DNA from: Sutcliffiella horikoshii | GTDB lineage: Bacteria > Bacillota > Bacilli > Bacillales > Bacillaceae_I | Length of the DNA stretch: 64,000 nucleotides | Assembly (NCBI GenBank): GCA_001636495.1 | Contig: KV440964.1 | Span: 16,666-80,665, forward strand | Direction: 5' to 3' | Part shown: in pieces, positions 23,978 to 32,959 of the stretch | Position numbering within the stretch: the first letter of the stretch is position 1 | Layout: each line of letters starts with the position of its first letter | Notes under the pieces: model-generated | Database searches by the model: none | The model's input: the letters and a program-made list of their open reading frames with translations, nothing else | Told to the model about the DNA's origin: nothing | Made by a program: the position numbers and the translations under genes

Positions 23978-25285
23978 GTGGAAAATAATCATTCCATGCC
24001 TAAGGAAGAAGGACTGGATCATAGCCTGAAGCTTTTAAAAGAAGGATACCAGTTCATTATGAACCGCCGTCATATGTTCCATTCTAATATCTTTGAAACC
24101 ACTCTTCTAGCAGAGAAAGCAATTTGCCTGACTGGTAAAGACGCTGCAAAAATATTTTATGATAATGAGAAATTCAAACGAAAAGGCGCAGCTCCTAAAC
24201 GGTTGCAAAAGACACTCTTCGGTGAAGGCGGCGTGCAAGCGATGGACGGTGAATCGCACCATCATCGAAAAGCCATGTTTATGTCCCTCATGACGAAAGA
24301 TAGCTTGAAGGAGATTACAGCACTTACAAGGAAAGCTTGGGAAAATGCGGCTTCAAAATGGGAGCACGAAGAGAAAATTGAATTATACATAGAAGCAAAG
24401 AAAATACTTACACAGGTTGCCTGTAAGTGGACAGGTGTTCCTCTGCCGGAAGATAAAGTGGAGAAGTTCGCCGTTCAATTGGGAGACATGTATGAATCTG
24501 CTGCTGCAATTGGCTTAAAGCATTGGAAAGGCCGCAGATCCCGCTCCAGTGTAGAAAGCTGGTTAGAAGACCTGATCGAAGAAGTACGGGAAGAAAAATT
24601 AGAGGCACCAAAAGAAAAAGCCCTCTATCAGTTCTCCATGCATCGCGACCACAACGGGGAACTTCTTGATAAAGAGACCGTTGCAGTGGAATTATTAAAT
24701 CTCCTGCGTCCGATTGTGGCTATTTCTGTTTATGTTTGCTTTACCGCTCTTGCTGTACATCAGTATCCAGAGGAAGCTGCAAAATTGCACGAAGGAGACA
24801 GTGGGAGCCTCCAACGGTTTGTGCAAGAAGTCCGTCGCTTTTATCCTTTCTTCCCTTTTACCGCTGCAAGAGTGAAGCAAGACTTTACTTGGAATGACTA
24901 TACGTTTGAAAAAGACACCCTTACCCTCTTGGACTTGTACGGAACAAACCATCATCCAGAAGATTGGGAGAATCCAGATCGCTTTGAGCCCGATCGCTTT
25001 AAAACATGGGACAGAAGTCCATTTGATTTCATCCCACAAGGTGGCGGGGAATATGATATCGGCCACCGCTGTGCAGGTGAATGGCTTACTGTCGATATCA
25101 TGAATGTAAGCCTGGATTTTCTAGTGAATGATTTAGAATATGACGTACCAGAACAAGATCTGAGCTTCAGTATGTCCCAAATCCCAAGCTTGCCAGAGAG
25201 CAAAATGGTGATGCGGGTTAAGGCACACCGACCCAGTAACAATAAACAGAGGATTTTCCTCATAAAAAATACCCAAAGACCATAA
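23978..25285 (+). CDS. CYP152-family cytochrome P450 (fatty acid peroxygenase/hydroxylase)
   Basis: CYP152 enzymes use hydrogen peroxide to hydroxylate fatty acids at the alpha or beta carbon. The 435-residue protein has the I-helix RPIVAIS without the usual acid-alcohol pair, EVRRFYPFFP for the ExxR-type region and substrate-carboxylate Arg, and the heme loop QGGGEYDIGHRCAGE with ligand Cys. GVQAMDG places Gln at residue 87, the position that is Gln in P450BSbeta and His in the decarboxylase OleT, so hydroxylation is favoured. The GTG start follows GGAGG. The last ~18 residues are repeat and terminator sequence. Confidence 0.9.
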   Translation: MENNHSMPKEEGLDHSLKLLKEGYQFIMNRRHMFHSNIFETTLLAEKAICLTGKDAAKIFYDNEKFKRKGAAPKRLQKTLFGEGGVQAMDGESHHHRKAMFMSLMTKDSLKEITALTRKAWENAASKWEHEEKIELYIEAKKILTQVACKWTGVPLPEDKVEKFAVQLGDMYESAAAIGLKHWKGRRSRSSVESWLEDLIEEVREEKLEAPKEKALYQFSMHRDHNGELLDKETVAVELLNLLRPIVAISVYVCFTALAVHQYPEEAAKLHEGDSGSLQRFVQEVRRFYPFFPFTAARVKQDFTWNDYTFEKDTLTLLDLYGTNHHPEDWENPDRFEPDRFKTWDRSPFDFIPQGGGEYDIGHRCAGEWLTVDIMNVSLDFLVNDLEYDVPEQDLSFSMSQIPSLPESKMVMRVKAHRPSNNKQRIFLIKNTQRP

Positions 25286-25300
25286 TCTTTGGGTATTTTT
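25265..25300. terminator. Bidirectional terminator between P450 and methyltransferase pseudogene
   Basis: AAAAATACCCAAAGA pairs perfectly with TCTTTGGGTATTTTT, giving T-runs on both strands. It serves the P450 gene on the plus strand and the decayed gene on the minus strand. Confidence 0.9.
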
Positions 25301-26006
25301 ATTTAGACATAGCTTTCACCATGAGAAAATGAGGGTTTGTCATGAGATAGTGATAAGCTTCCTCCTTAACCTCCCTCATCTTCTCGTGAGGTTTTTAGGT
25401 TCAATCAGCTTTTCAAGCTCAAAAAATCGAGTAGTTTCATTGACGATATCCTCCATAGGTCTCCTGTAAAAACTGACTTCAATGGTGATATTCGGCTTTT
25501 GCCACGTTTCAGTTAGTAGCTAAGTCTTAAAGTAATCTTCACAATGGAATCTAGTATAGTCCATGAATGGGTGGTGAACTGAAAATAAAAATGTTCCACC
25601 TGGTTTTAACACGCGGTGGAATTCGCTGAAAGTTGCGGTCCAATCTTGCAAATAGTGAAGTGTAAGAGAGCTAACTACCACATCAAAGGAATCCTCCTCA
25701 AACGGTAGCGGCTCTTGGAGATCGTGACAAAGAAATGTCGCATCGTCCCCCACTCTCTCTTTTGCGGCTTTTATCATATCCGGACTAAGGTCTATCCCTG
25801 TAACCTGCTCCACGATGCACCAATTGAGCACTATACCAACCAGCAGAGCAACCGGCGTCCAGCACTTTTTTACCTTTCAAGTCGTAAGGCAGAGCAGCCA
25901 TCATGGCCGGCCGTTCATAGTAGGCATTATAAGGGCTACCTTCATCTGTATCATTTTGATAGGTTTGAGCTAGTTTGTTGTAGGTTTCTTTTGTGGGGTT
26001 GGTCAT
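25299..26006 (-). pseudogene. Class I SAM methyltransferase, multiply disrupted
   Basis: The original gene can be traced from ATG 26006 ([20 protein letters not shown]) through the SAM motif [21 protein letters not shown] frameshift near 25826 then leads to [19 protein letters not shown] and [19 protein letters not shown] at 25520-25522 interrupts the frame, after which LLTETWQKPNITIEVSFYRR continues. A second frameshift near 25392 gives PHEKMREVKEEAYHYL and the end FLMVKAMSK. At least three lesions make it clearly dead. The intact parent would have been about 235 residues. Confidence 0.85.
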
Positions 26007-26040
26007 TTAATCACTCCTCTCATTTTAAAGCAGAATACAA

Positions 26041-26397
26041 TTACTTCACATCCACCACTTCATAGCTTCGATCTTGTTCAGTGATTCCATCCATTATACA
26101 AGAACCTTTATAGATGTGAAGCTTCGAGCCTTCTCCCACTATCGCTACAGGGAAGTAGTCTGCCTCTTCAACGATCGTCTTAAATCTCTTAGGTGAAATT
26201 TCTATTTCTAGCTCATGTCCAATCAATGCGTAATCATAGTTGCTTACGGAGTAGAAATGTTTCAAAATTTCAATAAACGTTTCCTGTACCTTGCTTACAT
26301 CAGAATGACAAACATCCTCCCCTCTCACATTGACGAGGAATCCATAAAAATCAATCTCTTCTGTTATCGAAATGGTTAGCTTGAATGAAGATGACAC
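26041..26397 (-). CDS. Hypothetical protein
   Basis: The open frame has 118 residues, from GTG 26397. It contains alternating strands (KLTISITEEIDFYGFLVNVR) and a helix FIEILKHFYSVSNYD, with no motif I recognise. No ribosome binding site precedes the GTG, and its first 26 bases lie within the DUF4367 fragment on the other strand, so the 5' end is probably missing. It may be a gene remnant. Confidence 0.4.
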   Translation of the reverse strand: MSSSFKLTISITEEIDFYGFLVNVRGEDVCHSDVSKVQETFIEILKHFYSVSNYDYALIGHELEIEISPKRFKTIVEEADYFPVAIVGEGSKLHIYKGSCIMDGITEQDRSYEVVDVK

Positions 26398-26677
26398 AAT
26401 TTATAAGGTTGGTATTGAACAACGGAAATTTTCATCAAAGAAAAGTAATCCCACTTTTTCTGATGAGGAAGAAATTGATATTAACGGCAATAAAGGGCTC
26501 TTCATACCATGGGGCAACGACGGTGAATTTGATAAAAAGGGCGAATTAATTACTGGCGGATTATTGCAATGGACACAAGACGGAACTCAAATAGAAATGG
26601 ATAGTCCGAGGATTTCTAAAGAAATGATGTTAGAAATTGCAAGGTCGATGGAACTGGTCGGGTCGAAGGGACGCTGA
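26372..26677 (+). pseudogene. C-terminal fragment of a DUF4367 protein
   Basis: The frame codes for about 100 residues ending in the typical DUF4367 tail: GNKGLFIPWGNDGEFDKKG, then GGLLQWTQDGTQIEMDS and ISKEMMLEIARSM. Full members have an N-terminal membrane segment and about 200 further residues, which are absent here. No ribosome binding site is present. The stop lies in a REPIN-like repeat that starts at 26660. I read it as a truncated remnant. Confidence 0.6.
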
Positions 26678-26720
26678 CCCACCTCGGGCGGGTTATCGTG
26701 CCTGTTCCTTCAGCCCTTTG
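26660..26720. repeat. REPIN-like pair, inverted arms
   Basis: GGGTCGAAGGGACGCTGACC and GGGTTATCGTGCCTGTTCCT face each other across about 8 bases. The second arm is degenerate. Confidence 0.75.
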
Positions 26721-26825
26721 GTCCATCAACTCGTCAAATAAATATGTTAACATAAAATAAAATATAACAGACAATTACAGCTATTTTGACAGGTAGTTAA
26801 ATAAACAAAAATTGAGGTGAAAATA

Positions 26826-27056
26826 GTGGATTTATTACTCTGGATAACGATTAGTTTCATCGTTATCGGATTTGTAATTCTCGCTTCTATGAAAAAAGGT
26901 ATGGAAAACAAGCTCGCTTTTATTACAGCAAATGAGGAAAGCGAGGAAAGTTCAGTAAAAACTAAATCTATAATTTGGTGGATATATAGTGCCACAGCTT
27001 GGGGCATAGTTAGTATGGGGCTAATTGTTTGGAATTTTCATACCTACTTTGGTTAA
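26826..27056 (+). CDS. Small membrane protein
   Basis: The product has 76 residues; GTG 26826 follows GAGGTG (another GTG at 26817 overlaps that site). Two helices are seen, LLLWITISFIVIGFVILASM and IIWWIYSATAWGIVSMGLIV, separated by an acidic loop (ANEESEESSVKTK). No family is recognised. A 52-bp repeat array follows directly. Confidence 0.6.
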   Translation: MDLLLWITISFIVIGFVILASMKKGMENKLAFITANEESEESSVKTKSIIWWIYSATAWGIVSMGLIVWNFHTYFG

Positions 27057-27065
27057 CTGTGGCTG

Positions 27066-27232
27066 GATGAGAACCTCTTCCTTCCTGTTTCTAGGTAACA
27101 GAGGTCTTCATAAGCGCGATGAAGACCTCTCTCCTCCCGTTTCCATGTAACTAACGTCTTCATACCGCCGATGAAGACCTCTCTTTTCCCATTCCTACTT
27201 AACTGAGGTCTTCACTCAAGTTGAAGACCTCC
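27066..27232. repeat. 52-bp palindromic repeat array, three units
   Basis: GTCTTC marks at 27104, 27155 and 27208 show spacings of 51 and 53 bases. Units have GAGGTCTTCAT-N7-ATGAAGACCTC with fillers ending in TAACTGAG or TAACAGAG. This is a diverged copy of the arrays at 13801 and 51389. Confidence 0.85.
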
Positions 27233-27263
27233 AAACAGTATTTCTGACAATCACTTTCTCACA

Positions 27264-29594
27264 TTAACGCACAACCGGGTCGAGAAACCTGTCCCCACAA
27301 CCCTTCCCCACACTACAAACCTCCAAATAATGCATCGCTCTGGTACAAGCTGTATAGAAGACTCTCCTCAAACTCTCATCTCCGTACACTTCTTCGGAAG
27401 CATTGTAAATAATGACCGCATCAAACTCAATGCCTTTTGACAAGTAAGACGGAACAACAACTACGCCTTGTTCGTACTCCATGGAATTCATTTTCAACAA
27501 CTTTAGATTCTCAATCTCCGAAGAAAGTGCTTCATAAGCGCGAGCACTCTCTTCACTCGACTTACAGATTATAGCTATACTGTGATAACCGCGATCCTTT
27601 AACTCCTCCACTCTTGCCACGATCCCACCATGCAGACTATTAAAATCAGACACTTCCGTCATCACCGGCTCCTCGCCGTCCCGGTCAAACGGGACGATTT
27701 TATCTCCGTTTGGAACAAGCCTTCTCGTAAACTCGATGATTGGCCTTGTGGAACGGTAGCTCCTTGTTATATTAATAATCTCCGTCTTCTCCGCTCCATA
27801 AAGACCCTCTAGCACATCAAAGTTGACCGCTTCAATCGCATGGGCAAAGATTGCCTGGTTAAAGTCACCAAGGACGGTCATCCTGGCAGCAGGGAAAAGC
27901 CGCTTCATAAACTCGAATTGGAACGGGGAGTAATCCTGCGCTTCGTCCACGACAATATGCTTGATTGAGCTGTTAATCTGGAAGCCAAGAATCAATTCTT
28001 TTAAAAGTAAAAATGGTGTTGCATCCTCGTACATCAGCTTATCTTCCTTCAGTGCCTCCACTGTACTCTGGCAGATTGCCGGCCACTCTTCAGGCGGCGC
28101 TCCTTCCAGCCACTGGCCAACCCGCGCTGGCTCAGCGAAAATCTGTTCATACAACGCTTTAAAATTGATAAACTGATAGCCACGAACCCGCTGACGCAAT
28201 GGCTTCATCTTTTTATGCACAAGCAAACGCGCAAGAGCACCTGGGTCGACTTCATAATCCGCGACTTCTTCCCTTTCAAAACCTTTCTTTTCCGCTAAAA
28301 AGGCACGAGCTTCATTGTATTCTTCGTTACTGAGAAGTTCCATCTCCTCCTGGACCCATGGCTTATCACTTTCAGCCTTCTGGATGACTTTTAACTCTTT
28401 AATCAGCCAATCCTTTAACTTTTCCAGGCGGTTAGATAGGCGAAGCGAAGTTTCATGCTGATAAAACCGGTACGATATTTGCTGTGCCGAAACAATTGTT
28501 TCTCCTCTAAAGTTAATGTCTTTAAACTTCATTCCTTCCGAAGCTAACGATTCTATATAAGATTGAATTACATCATAGTACCGCAGCGAAGCCTTAAATT
28601 TTATGCCTGCAAGCCTTGCACTATACCCTTGTGAATCTTTCTCCGTCAGTACATACTCCAACTGCTCATACGGATTTTCCACATGAAAGGCCTTGGACAA
28701 TCGATGATCGAGATACTCCTGGAAGGTAACCTGCTGCATGCTCTCCTCGCCTAGCTCTGGCAAGACATTGGACACATAGCTTTTGAACATGGAGTTGGGT
28801 GAAAATAAAAGGATCTGGTCCGCATCGAGGTTATCTCTATACTTATAAAGCAAATAAGCAATCCTTTGCAGGGCGGCTGATGTCTTCCCACTGCCTGCCG
28901 CACCATGAACAATCAGAAGCCTCCCGCTGTCATGCCTTATGATTCGGTTCTGCTCCTGCTGAATCGTCGCAACGATATTATGCATGTAATTGTCTGCAGT
29001 CGCTTTGCCGAGCACCTTTTGTAAAATTTCATCCCCAATCGTGAGACTTGTATCAAACATGGATTCGAGCTCACCATTTCGGATTAGGTACTGCCACTTC
29101 TTTTCCAAGGTGCCCTCGATTTCGCCTCCAGGAGTCGTGTACTTCGCCCGGCCCGGCTGGTAATCATAGTAGACGCTTGAAACCGGAGCTCGCCAATCAT
29201 AGATAAGGAAGTCCTCCCCACTTTGGTCCATTAGGGCCGAAATTCCAATATAGATCTGTTCCTCTTCCGTTGTGCCGTCCTCTTTAAAATCGATACGCCC
29301 GAAATAAGGAATCTCCTCCATTTTGCGCAGAGTGATCAAACGTTTGGCAGCATGCCTATGAGAGCTCTGACTCACTGACAACGCTTGCGCCTCCTGCCTC
29401 AAGCCAATGATTGTCTCCAAGTAATCATCAAAAGAATCCGTACTGACCTTTACCTCATCCCAAAAGTGTTTGCGAATAGTAATGACTTCATCCTTACGCC
29501 TGGAGGTCTCGTTCTCTAACTTCCCGATCTCCTCTGTAATAGTCTCCATCACATCGTCCACACGCTTTTGCTCCAACTGAAATTCCGTACTCAT
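27264..29594 (-). CDS. helD: HelD-type RNA polymerase recycling motor ATPase
   Basis: HelD is a UvrD-like ATPase that removes stalled RNA polymerase from DNA. The 776 residues match the Bacillus protein (about 774). An N-terminal coiled coil (residues 1-75) precedes the family block YIGISALMDQSGEDFLIYDW and RAPVSSVYYDY. Walker A is HGAAGSGKTSAALQRIAYLL (~residue 231), Walker B is HIVVDEAQDYSPFQFEF, and the late motifs include ITRSYRSTRPI and VVVPSYLSKGIEFDAVII. The final ~15 residues run through a REPIN-like arm (27274-27298). An AT-rich promoter region with nested TATAAT motifs lies at 29650-29710. Confidence 0.93.
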   Translation of the reverse strand: MSTEFQLEQKRVDDVMETITEEIGKLENETSRRKDEVITIRKHFWDEVKVSTDSFDDYLETIIGLRQEAQALSVSQSSHRHAAKRLITLRKMEEIPYFGRIDFKEDGTTEEEQIYIGISALMDQSGEDFLIYDWRAPVSSVYYDYQPGRAKYTTPGGEIEGTLEKKWQYLIRNGELESMFDTSLTIGDEILQKVLGKATADNYMHNIVATIQQEQNRIIRHDSGRLLIVHGAAGSGKTSAALQRIAYLLYKYRDNLDADQILLFSPNSMFKSYVSNVLPELGEESMQQVTFQEYLDHRLSKAFHVENPYEQLEYVLTEKDSQGYSARLAGIKFKASLRYYDVIQSYIESLASEGMKFKDINFRGETIVSAQQISYRFYQHETSLRLSNRLEKLKDWLIKELKVIQKAESDKPWVQEEMELLSNEEYNEARAFLAEKKGFEREEVADYEVDPGALARLLVHKKMKPLRQRVRGYQFINFKALYEQIFAEPARVGQWLEGAPPEEWPAICQSTVEALKEDKLMYEDATPFLLLKELILGFQINSSIKHIVVDEAQDYSPFQFEFMKRLFPAARMTVLGDFNQAIFAHAIEAVNFDVLEGLYGAEKTEIINITRSYRSTRPIIEFTRRLVPNGDKIVPFDRDGEEPVMTEVSDFNSLHGGIVARVEELKDRGYHSIAIICKSSEESARAYEALSSEIENLKLLKMNSMEYEQGVVVVPSYLSKGIEFDAVIIYNASEEVYGDESLRRVFYTACTRAMHYLEVCSVGKGCGDRFLDPVVR

Positions 29595-29756
29595 GCAAAC
29601 ACTCCTTTTTTTTCGAAAATAGATAGTTAGGGGGTTGACTTGGGGATGGATTGTATTGTATGATTATAATAGGGATAATTATAGTTAATTTTTTTATAAT
29701 GCAATACAATCTATTTGAATTTACCATGGATTCGTGGGAGATTCAAGTGTTTTTTG

Positions 29757-29842
29757 GGGTTGAGGGGACGCACCCCGACCCATTTTTATGTTCATTTCCG
29801 CAATAAAGCTCAGAATAGCAAGTATTCTGGGCTTTTTTTATT
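29757..29842. repeat. REPIN-like arm plus class A hairpin
   Basis: GTTGAGGGGACGCACCCCGA is followed by the hairpin AGCTCAGAATAGCAAG and TATTCTGGGCTTTTTTT, the same body as in the elements at 35450, 36338 and 40694. Confidence 0.8.
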
Positions 29843-29882
29843 TCCCCTCAGTCACTCCTTTCCCTCTCCCCTTTTATATTTC

Positions 29883-29897
29883 TTAAGAAACCTTAAG
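29883..29897 (+). promoter_or_regulatory. TTAAG-N5-TTAAG direct repeat before the two-component operon
   Basis: TTAAG occurs at 29883 and 29893, ten bases apart, and a good -10 box TATACT lies at 29930. It resembles the 11-bp-spaced boxes elsewhere but differs in spacing, so it is a weaker candidate for autoregulation by the operon's own response regulator. Confidence 0.4.
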
Positions 29898-29958
29898 ATT
29901 CTCCCTCCTATTTTCTTCAGCTTTCCCCTCTATACTGTTTTCAAGAAGGACAAAAGAA

Positions 29959-30537
29959 ATGAGGGAAAACAGTAAAATGATTACCTTTTTAACTGAATAT
30001 ATCAGACACCCAAGAACAACTGGAGCCATCGCACCGAGTTCCAGATATCTCGCGCGAAAAATGGCCGAGCAAATAGATTATAAAAGGGCAAATACCATCA
30101 TAGAATTGGGGCCGGGAACCGGGGTTTTCACAAAAGAAATCATCAAAAGAAAAGCACCTGATACCACCCTGGTTCTCATAGAAATTAATGAAACGTTCGT
30201 AAAACAGCTACAAAGTCAGTTTAAGGACATTCCTAATGTACACATCATTCATGGATCTGCTGAGTATATGGAGGGTTATCTTAAGGAACTTCATCTCCCA
30301 ACGATTGATGTCGTCCTTTCGGGGCTGCCTTTCACATCAATGCCTGAACCGGTCTCAACCAACATTTTAAATAGAGTTTCAGAAGTTTTGGATGAGGACG
30401 GAAGCTTCATCACCTTCCAGTATTCCTTAGTGAAAAAAGCATTTATTCAACAATTTTTCCAAAGCATCAAGTTGAAAAAAGTATGGGGCAACCTCCCTCC
30501 TGCTTATGTGCTGTCATGCAAGAAAGTTGGTAACTAA
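29959..30537 (+). CDS. SAM-dependent methyltransferase (phospholipid N-methyltransferase/KsgA-like)
   Basis: The product has 192 residues. The opening FLTEYIRHPRTTGAIAPSSR is typical of the PmtA-like phospholipid N-methyltransferases, and IIELGPGTGVFTKEIIKR is SAM motif I. DVVLSGLPFTSMPE is the catalytic-loop region related to the NPPF/NLPY motif of rRNA adenine dimethylases. The substrate is uncertain. An ATG at 29977 is a second possible start. The next gene begins directly after the stop, and a DedA protein in the operon favours a membrane-lipid role (inference). Confidence 0.75.
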   Translation: MRENSKMITFLTEYIRHPRTTGAIAPSSRYLARKMAEQIDYKRANTIIELGPGTGVFTKEIIKRKAPDTTLVLIEINETFVKQLQSQFKDIPNVHIIHGSAEYMEGYLKELHLPTIDVVLSGLPFTSMPEPVSTNILNRVSEVLDEDGSFITFQYSLVKKAFIQQFFQSIKLKKVWGNLPPAYVLSCKKVGN

Positions 30538-31173
30538 GTGGAAGTAAATGAATTGATCAACTTAATCGGGAGTTATGGCTATGCGGCATTGTTCTTTTGC
30601 CTCTGGCTTGGGATTGTAGGGATGCCTATACCTGATGAAGTCATCGTGATGAGTGGCGGAATTGTTTCCTCTATCGGCATACTCCAACCAATTCCTGCTT
30701 TCCTGCTCACATACCTTGGGGTAGTCTCGGGTCTATCCATTGGCTACATCATAGGAAGAGTGATGGGTGTAAAAGTGGTCGACCGCGTATTAGCTAAGCA
30801 AAAGAACAAGCACCTATTAAAGGCTCAAAATCTCCTTGCAAAATATAACCACTATGCATTGGTTCTTAGCTATTTCATCCCATTTGTGCGCCATATTGTG
30901 CCGTATCTTGTCGGCATCAACAAGATGACCTTCAAACGGTACGCCCTATATTCCTATTCCACAGGATTTTTCTGGACACTTTTCTATTTTATTTTAGGAG
31001 CAACATTTGGGGAGTATATAGAAAAGATTGCCGATCTTGCTTTTCGATATGGCCTTTGGTTTGGGATCATACTCGGAATTGGAATGTTAGCCTATATTCT
31101 ATATTATAAAACGAACACTTTCCGGAGGAGTAAACGCCATGAAAAATCAGACCTCAATATTGATCGTGGATGA
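30538..31173 (+). CDS. DedA-family membrane protein
   Basis: The 211-residue protein has about five hydrophobic helices and the DedA (SNARE-associated) core: PIPDEVIVMSGGIVSSIG with the conserved acidic residue, SIGYIIGRVMG, and FIPFVRHIVPYLVGINKMTF with the paired Arg/His motif. DedA proteins translocate polyprenyl phosphate or phospholipids across the membrane. The GTG start abuts the preceding stop, and the end overlaps the response regulator gene by 35 bases, so the four genes form one operon. Confidence 0.88.
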   Translation: MEVNELINLIGSYGYAALFFCLWLGIVGMPIPDEVIVMSGGIVSSIGILQPIPAFLLTYLGVVSGLSIGYIIGRVMGVKVVDRVLAKQKNKHLLKAQNLLAKYNHYALVLSYFIPFVRHIVPYLVGINKMTFKRYALYSYSTGFFWTLFYFILGATFGEYIEKIADLAFRYGLWFGIILGIGMLAYILYYKTNTFRRSKRHEKSDLNIDRG

Positions 31174-31825
31174 TGATGAGGCCATTCGAAAACTCATTTC
31201 CATCTACTTAAAAAATGAAGCATACGATGTGTACCAAGCCTCTACCGGTGTAGAGGCATTGGAGCTTTTAAACAAATATACGATAGATTGCATCGCGCTC
31301 GATATCATGATGCCTGAGTTGGATGGGTTGCAGACGTTGATGAAAATAAGGGAAGAAAAGGTCATCCCTGTCATTCTCCTTTCCGCAAAATCGGAGGACC
31401 TTGATAAAATCACGGGACTAAGTCTTGGTGCAGACGATTATATGACAAAACCGTTTAACCCACTAGAACTGGCTGCCCGCATTAAAGCTCAGGTCAGGCG
31501 CCATAAGGTTTTTCACGAAGTTCAAGATGCTACGATTACCGTCTGTGATTTGAAAATTGATGCACAAACAAGAATGGTGACAGTCGGAACCCAACAAATC
31601 CCACTAACTCCAAGAGAGTTTGATATCCTTCTTTTACTAGCGAAGAATCAAGAAAAGGTCTTTAGCGCCGAACAAATATATACTAATGTCTGGAAGGCAG
31701 ATTCCTATGGCTCCGATAACACGGTGATGGTCCATATTAGAAAAATAAGAGAAAAACTCGAACAAGAGACCGGGAAGCGCTACATTGAAACGGTCTGGGG
31801 AGTGGGGTATAAAATCTCATGCTGA
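31139..31825 (+). CDS. OmpR/PhoB-family response regulator
   Basis: The product has 228 residues. The receiver domain has the acidic pair VDDDEAIRK, the phospho-acceptor Asp in LDIMMPELDG (~residue 53), the conserved Thr/Ser in LLSAKSED and Lys in YMTKPFNPLEL. The winged-helix output domain shows LTPREFDILLLLAKN and the ending TVWGVGYKIS. GGAGGAG precedes the start. It pairs with the overlapping histidine kinase. OmpR-family proteins bind 11-bp-spaced direct repeats, so it is a candidate for the TTAAG boxes in this window. Confidence 0.92.
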   Translation: MKNQTSILIVDDDEAIRKLISIYLKNEAYDVYQASTGVEALELLNKYTIDCIALDIMMPELDGLQTLMKIREEKVIPVILLSAKSEDLDKITGLSLGADDYMTKPFNPLELAARIKAQVRRHKVFHEVQDATITVCDLKIDAQTRMVTVGTQQIPLTPREFDILLLLAKNQEKVFSAEQIYTNVWKADSYGSDNTVMVHIRKIREKLEQETGKRYIETVWGVGYKISC

Positions 31826-32874
31826 GAAAAAAATTGGTGACAAAAACCCTTGGTATCATTGCCATCAGTGGTGTTTTAAGCATCTTTATATTTAGCTTTC
31901 CAGCTCAATATATTTATAGGCTGTTGGAGCTTGAAAAACTTACTGTCCTTCAATGGAACACGATTGCATTTACTAACTTCTTCATCAGCATATTGTTCTT
32001 CATCGGAATGTTTTACCTACTGTTTCGCCCCACCCTCACATATATACGGGATATCGAGGCCGGTATCAGGGATATGGGAGAAGGTAATCTCGACCGTACT
32101 ATTCCAGTTAAAGGAAAAGACGAGCTATCCTCCCTTTCTCAAAACATCAATCAAATGGCAGCCGAATTAAAAGATAGATTTGAATACCAGCAAAAATTGG
32201 AGAAAGAAAAAAGTGAACTAATAGCTAATATCTCCCATGACTTGCGAACACCTCTTACTTCCATTATCGGGTTTTTGAGCGCTGTTAAAGAGAAGAGGTA
32301 TGAATCCGAGCAAGAGAAAGACGAATTTATCGACATTTCCCACTCAAAAGCACAACAACTCGAGCGCCTTATCAACGATCTATTTGACCTTACCACCTTG
32401 TCTGATAATCAGTCCAACCTTTCCAGGCAGAGGGTTAACTTGAACATGTTGCTTCAACAATTTGTCATGGAAAGTGAGGGCACCTTGCCAAAAGAAATGG
32501 AAGTTTCCCTTGTTTTAAGCAAGGAAAACGTATGGATTGAAGCTGATCCGGAAAAATTGATTCGAGTATTTGAAAACCTGCTTACCAATGCTGTCCGGTA
32601 TAGCACGAAGCCATCCAGTTTGACCATTAAAACGAGCATTGAATCCAGCGGGTCCGTCCTTATCATTTTTTCCAATCCAGCCCCACCTCTTTCAAATGAA
32701 GAGATTGACCATCTATTCAAGCGTTTCTTCAAAAAAGACCAATCACGCACCTCCACCGGTTCAGGCCTGGGACTTGCTATCGTAAAGAGCATTATCCAAA
32801 TGCACAACGGGAACGTATGGGCGACAAGCGAGGATGGCGAATTTTTGATAAGTGTGGAGCTACCCAAAGGTTGA
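31819..32874 (+). CDS. Sensor histidine kinase
   Basis: The product has 351 residues. Two N-terminal membrane helices (LGIIAISGVLSIFIFSFP and FTNFFISILFFIGMFYLLF) flank a very short outside loop of about 20 residues, so it may sense the membrane itself. A HAMP domain is followed by the H-box NISHDLRTPLTSIIGFL (His ~residue 138), the N-box ENLLTNAVRYS and the G-boxes FKRFFKKD and GSGLGLAIVKSI. It overlaps the response regulator gene by 7 bases. Confidence 0.9.
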   Translation: MLRKKLVTKTLGIIAISGVLSIFIFSFPAQYIYRLLELEKLTVLQWNTIAFTNFFISILFFIGMFYLLFRPTLTYIRDIEAGIRDMGEGNLDRTIPVKGKDELSSLSQNINQMAAELKDRFEYQQKLEKEKSELIANISHDLRTPLTSIIGFLSAVKEKRYESEQEKDEFIDISHSKAQQLERLINDLFDLTTLSDNQSNLSRQRVNLNMLLQQFVMESEGTLPKEMEVSLVLSKENVWIEADPEKLIRVFENLLTNAVRYSTKPSSLTIKTSIESSGSVLIIFSNPAPPLSNEEIDHLFKRFFKKDQSRTSTGSGLGLAIVKSIIQMHNGNVWATSEDGEFLISVELPKG

Positions 32875-32897
32875 GGGGACAGGCACCGTGACCCACT
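32869..32897. repeat. REPIN-like arm
   Basis: GTTGAGGGGACAGGCACCGT and GACCCA overlap the kinase gene's stop codon. No facing arm is seen. Confidence 0.8.
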
Positions 32898-32916
32898 GCG
32901 GCATTCAATATTAATA

Positions 32917-32959
32917 TTAAGGTTTATTTAAGCTTTATACCTCTGAAAATATGTTAATT
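32917..32959 (+). promoter_or_regulatory. TTAAGG-N5-TTAAGC direct repeat upstream of the DUF5071 gene
   Basis: TTAAGG at 32917 and TTAAGC at 32928 are 11 bases apart, matching the boxes at 16542, 40650 and 48838. The hexamer 26 bases on (TTAATT) is a poor -10. A separate TATAAT at 33005-33010 is nearer the gene. Confidence 0.5.

Noticed and set aside
23978-25285. OleT-type fatty acid decarboxylase
   Set aside because: The position that is His in OleT is Gln here (GVQAMDG), as in the hydroxylase P450BSbeta, so terminal-alkene formation is not favoured.
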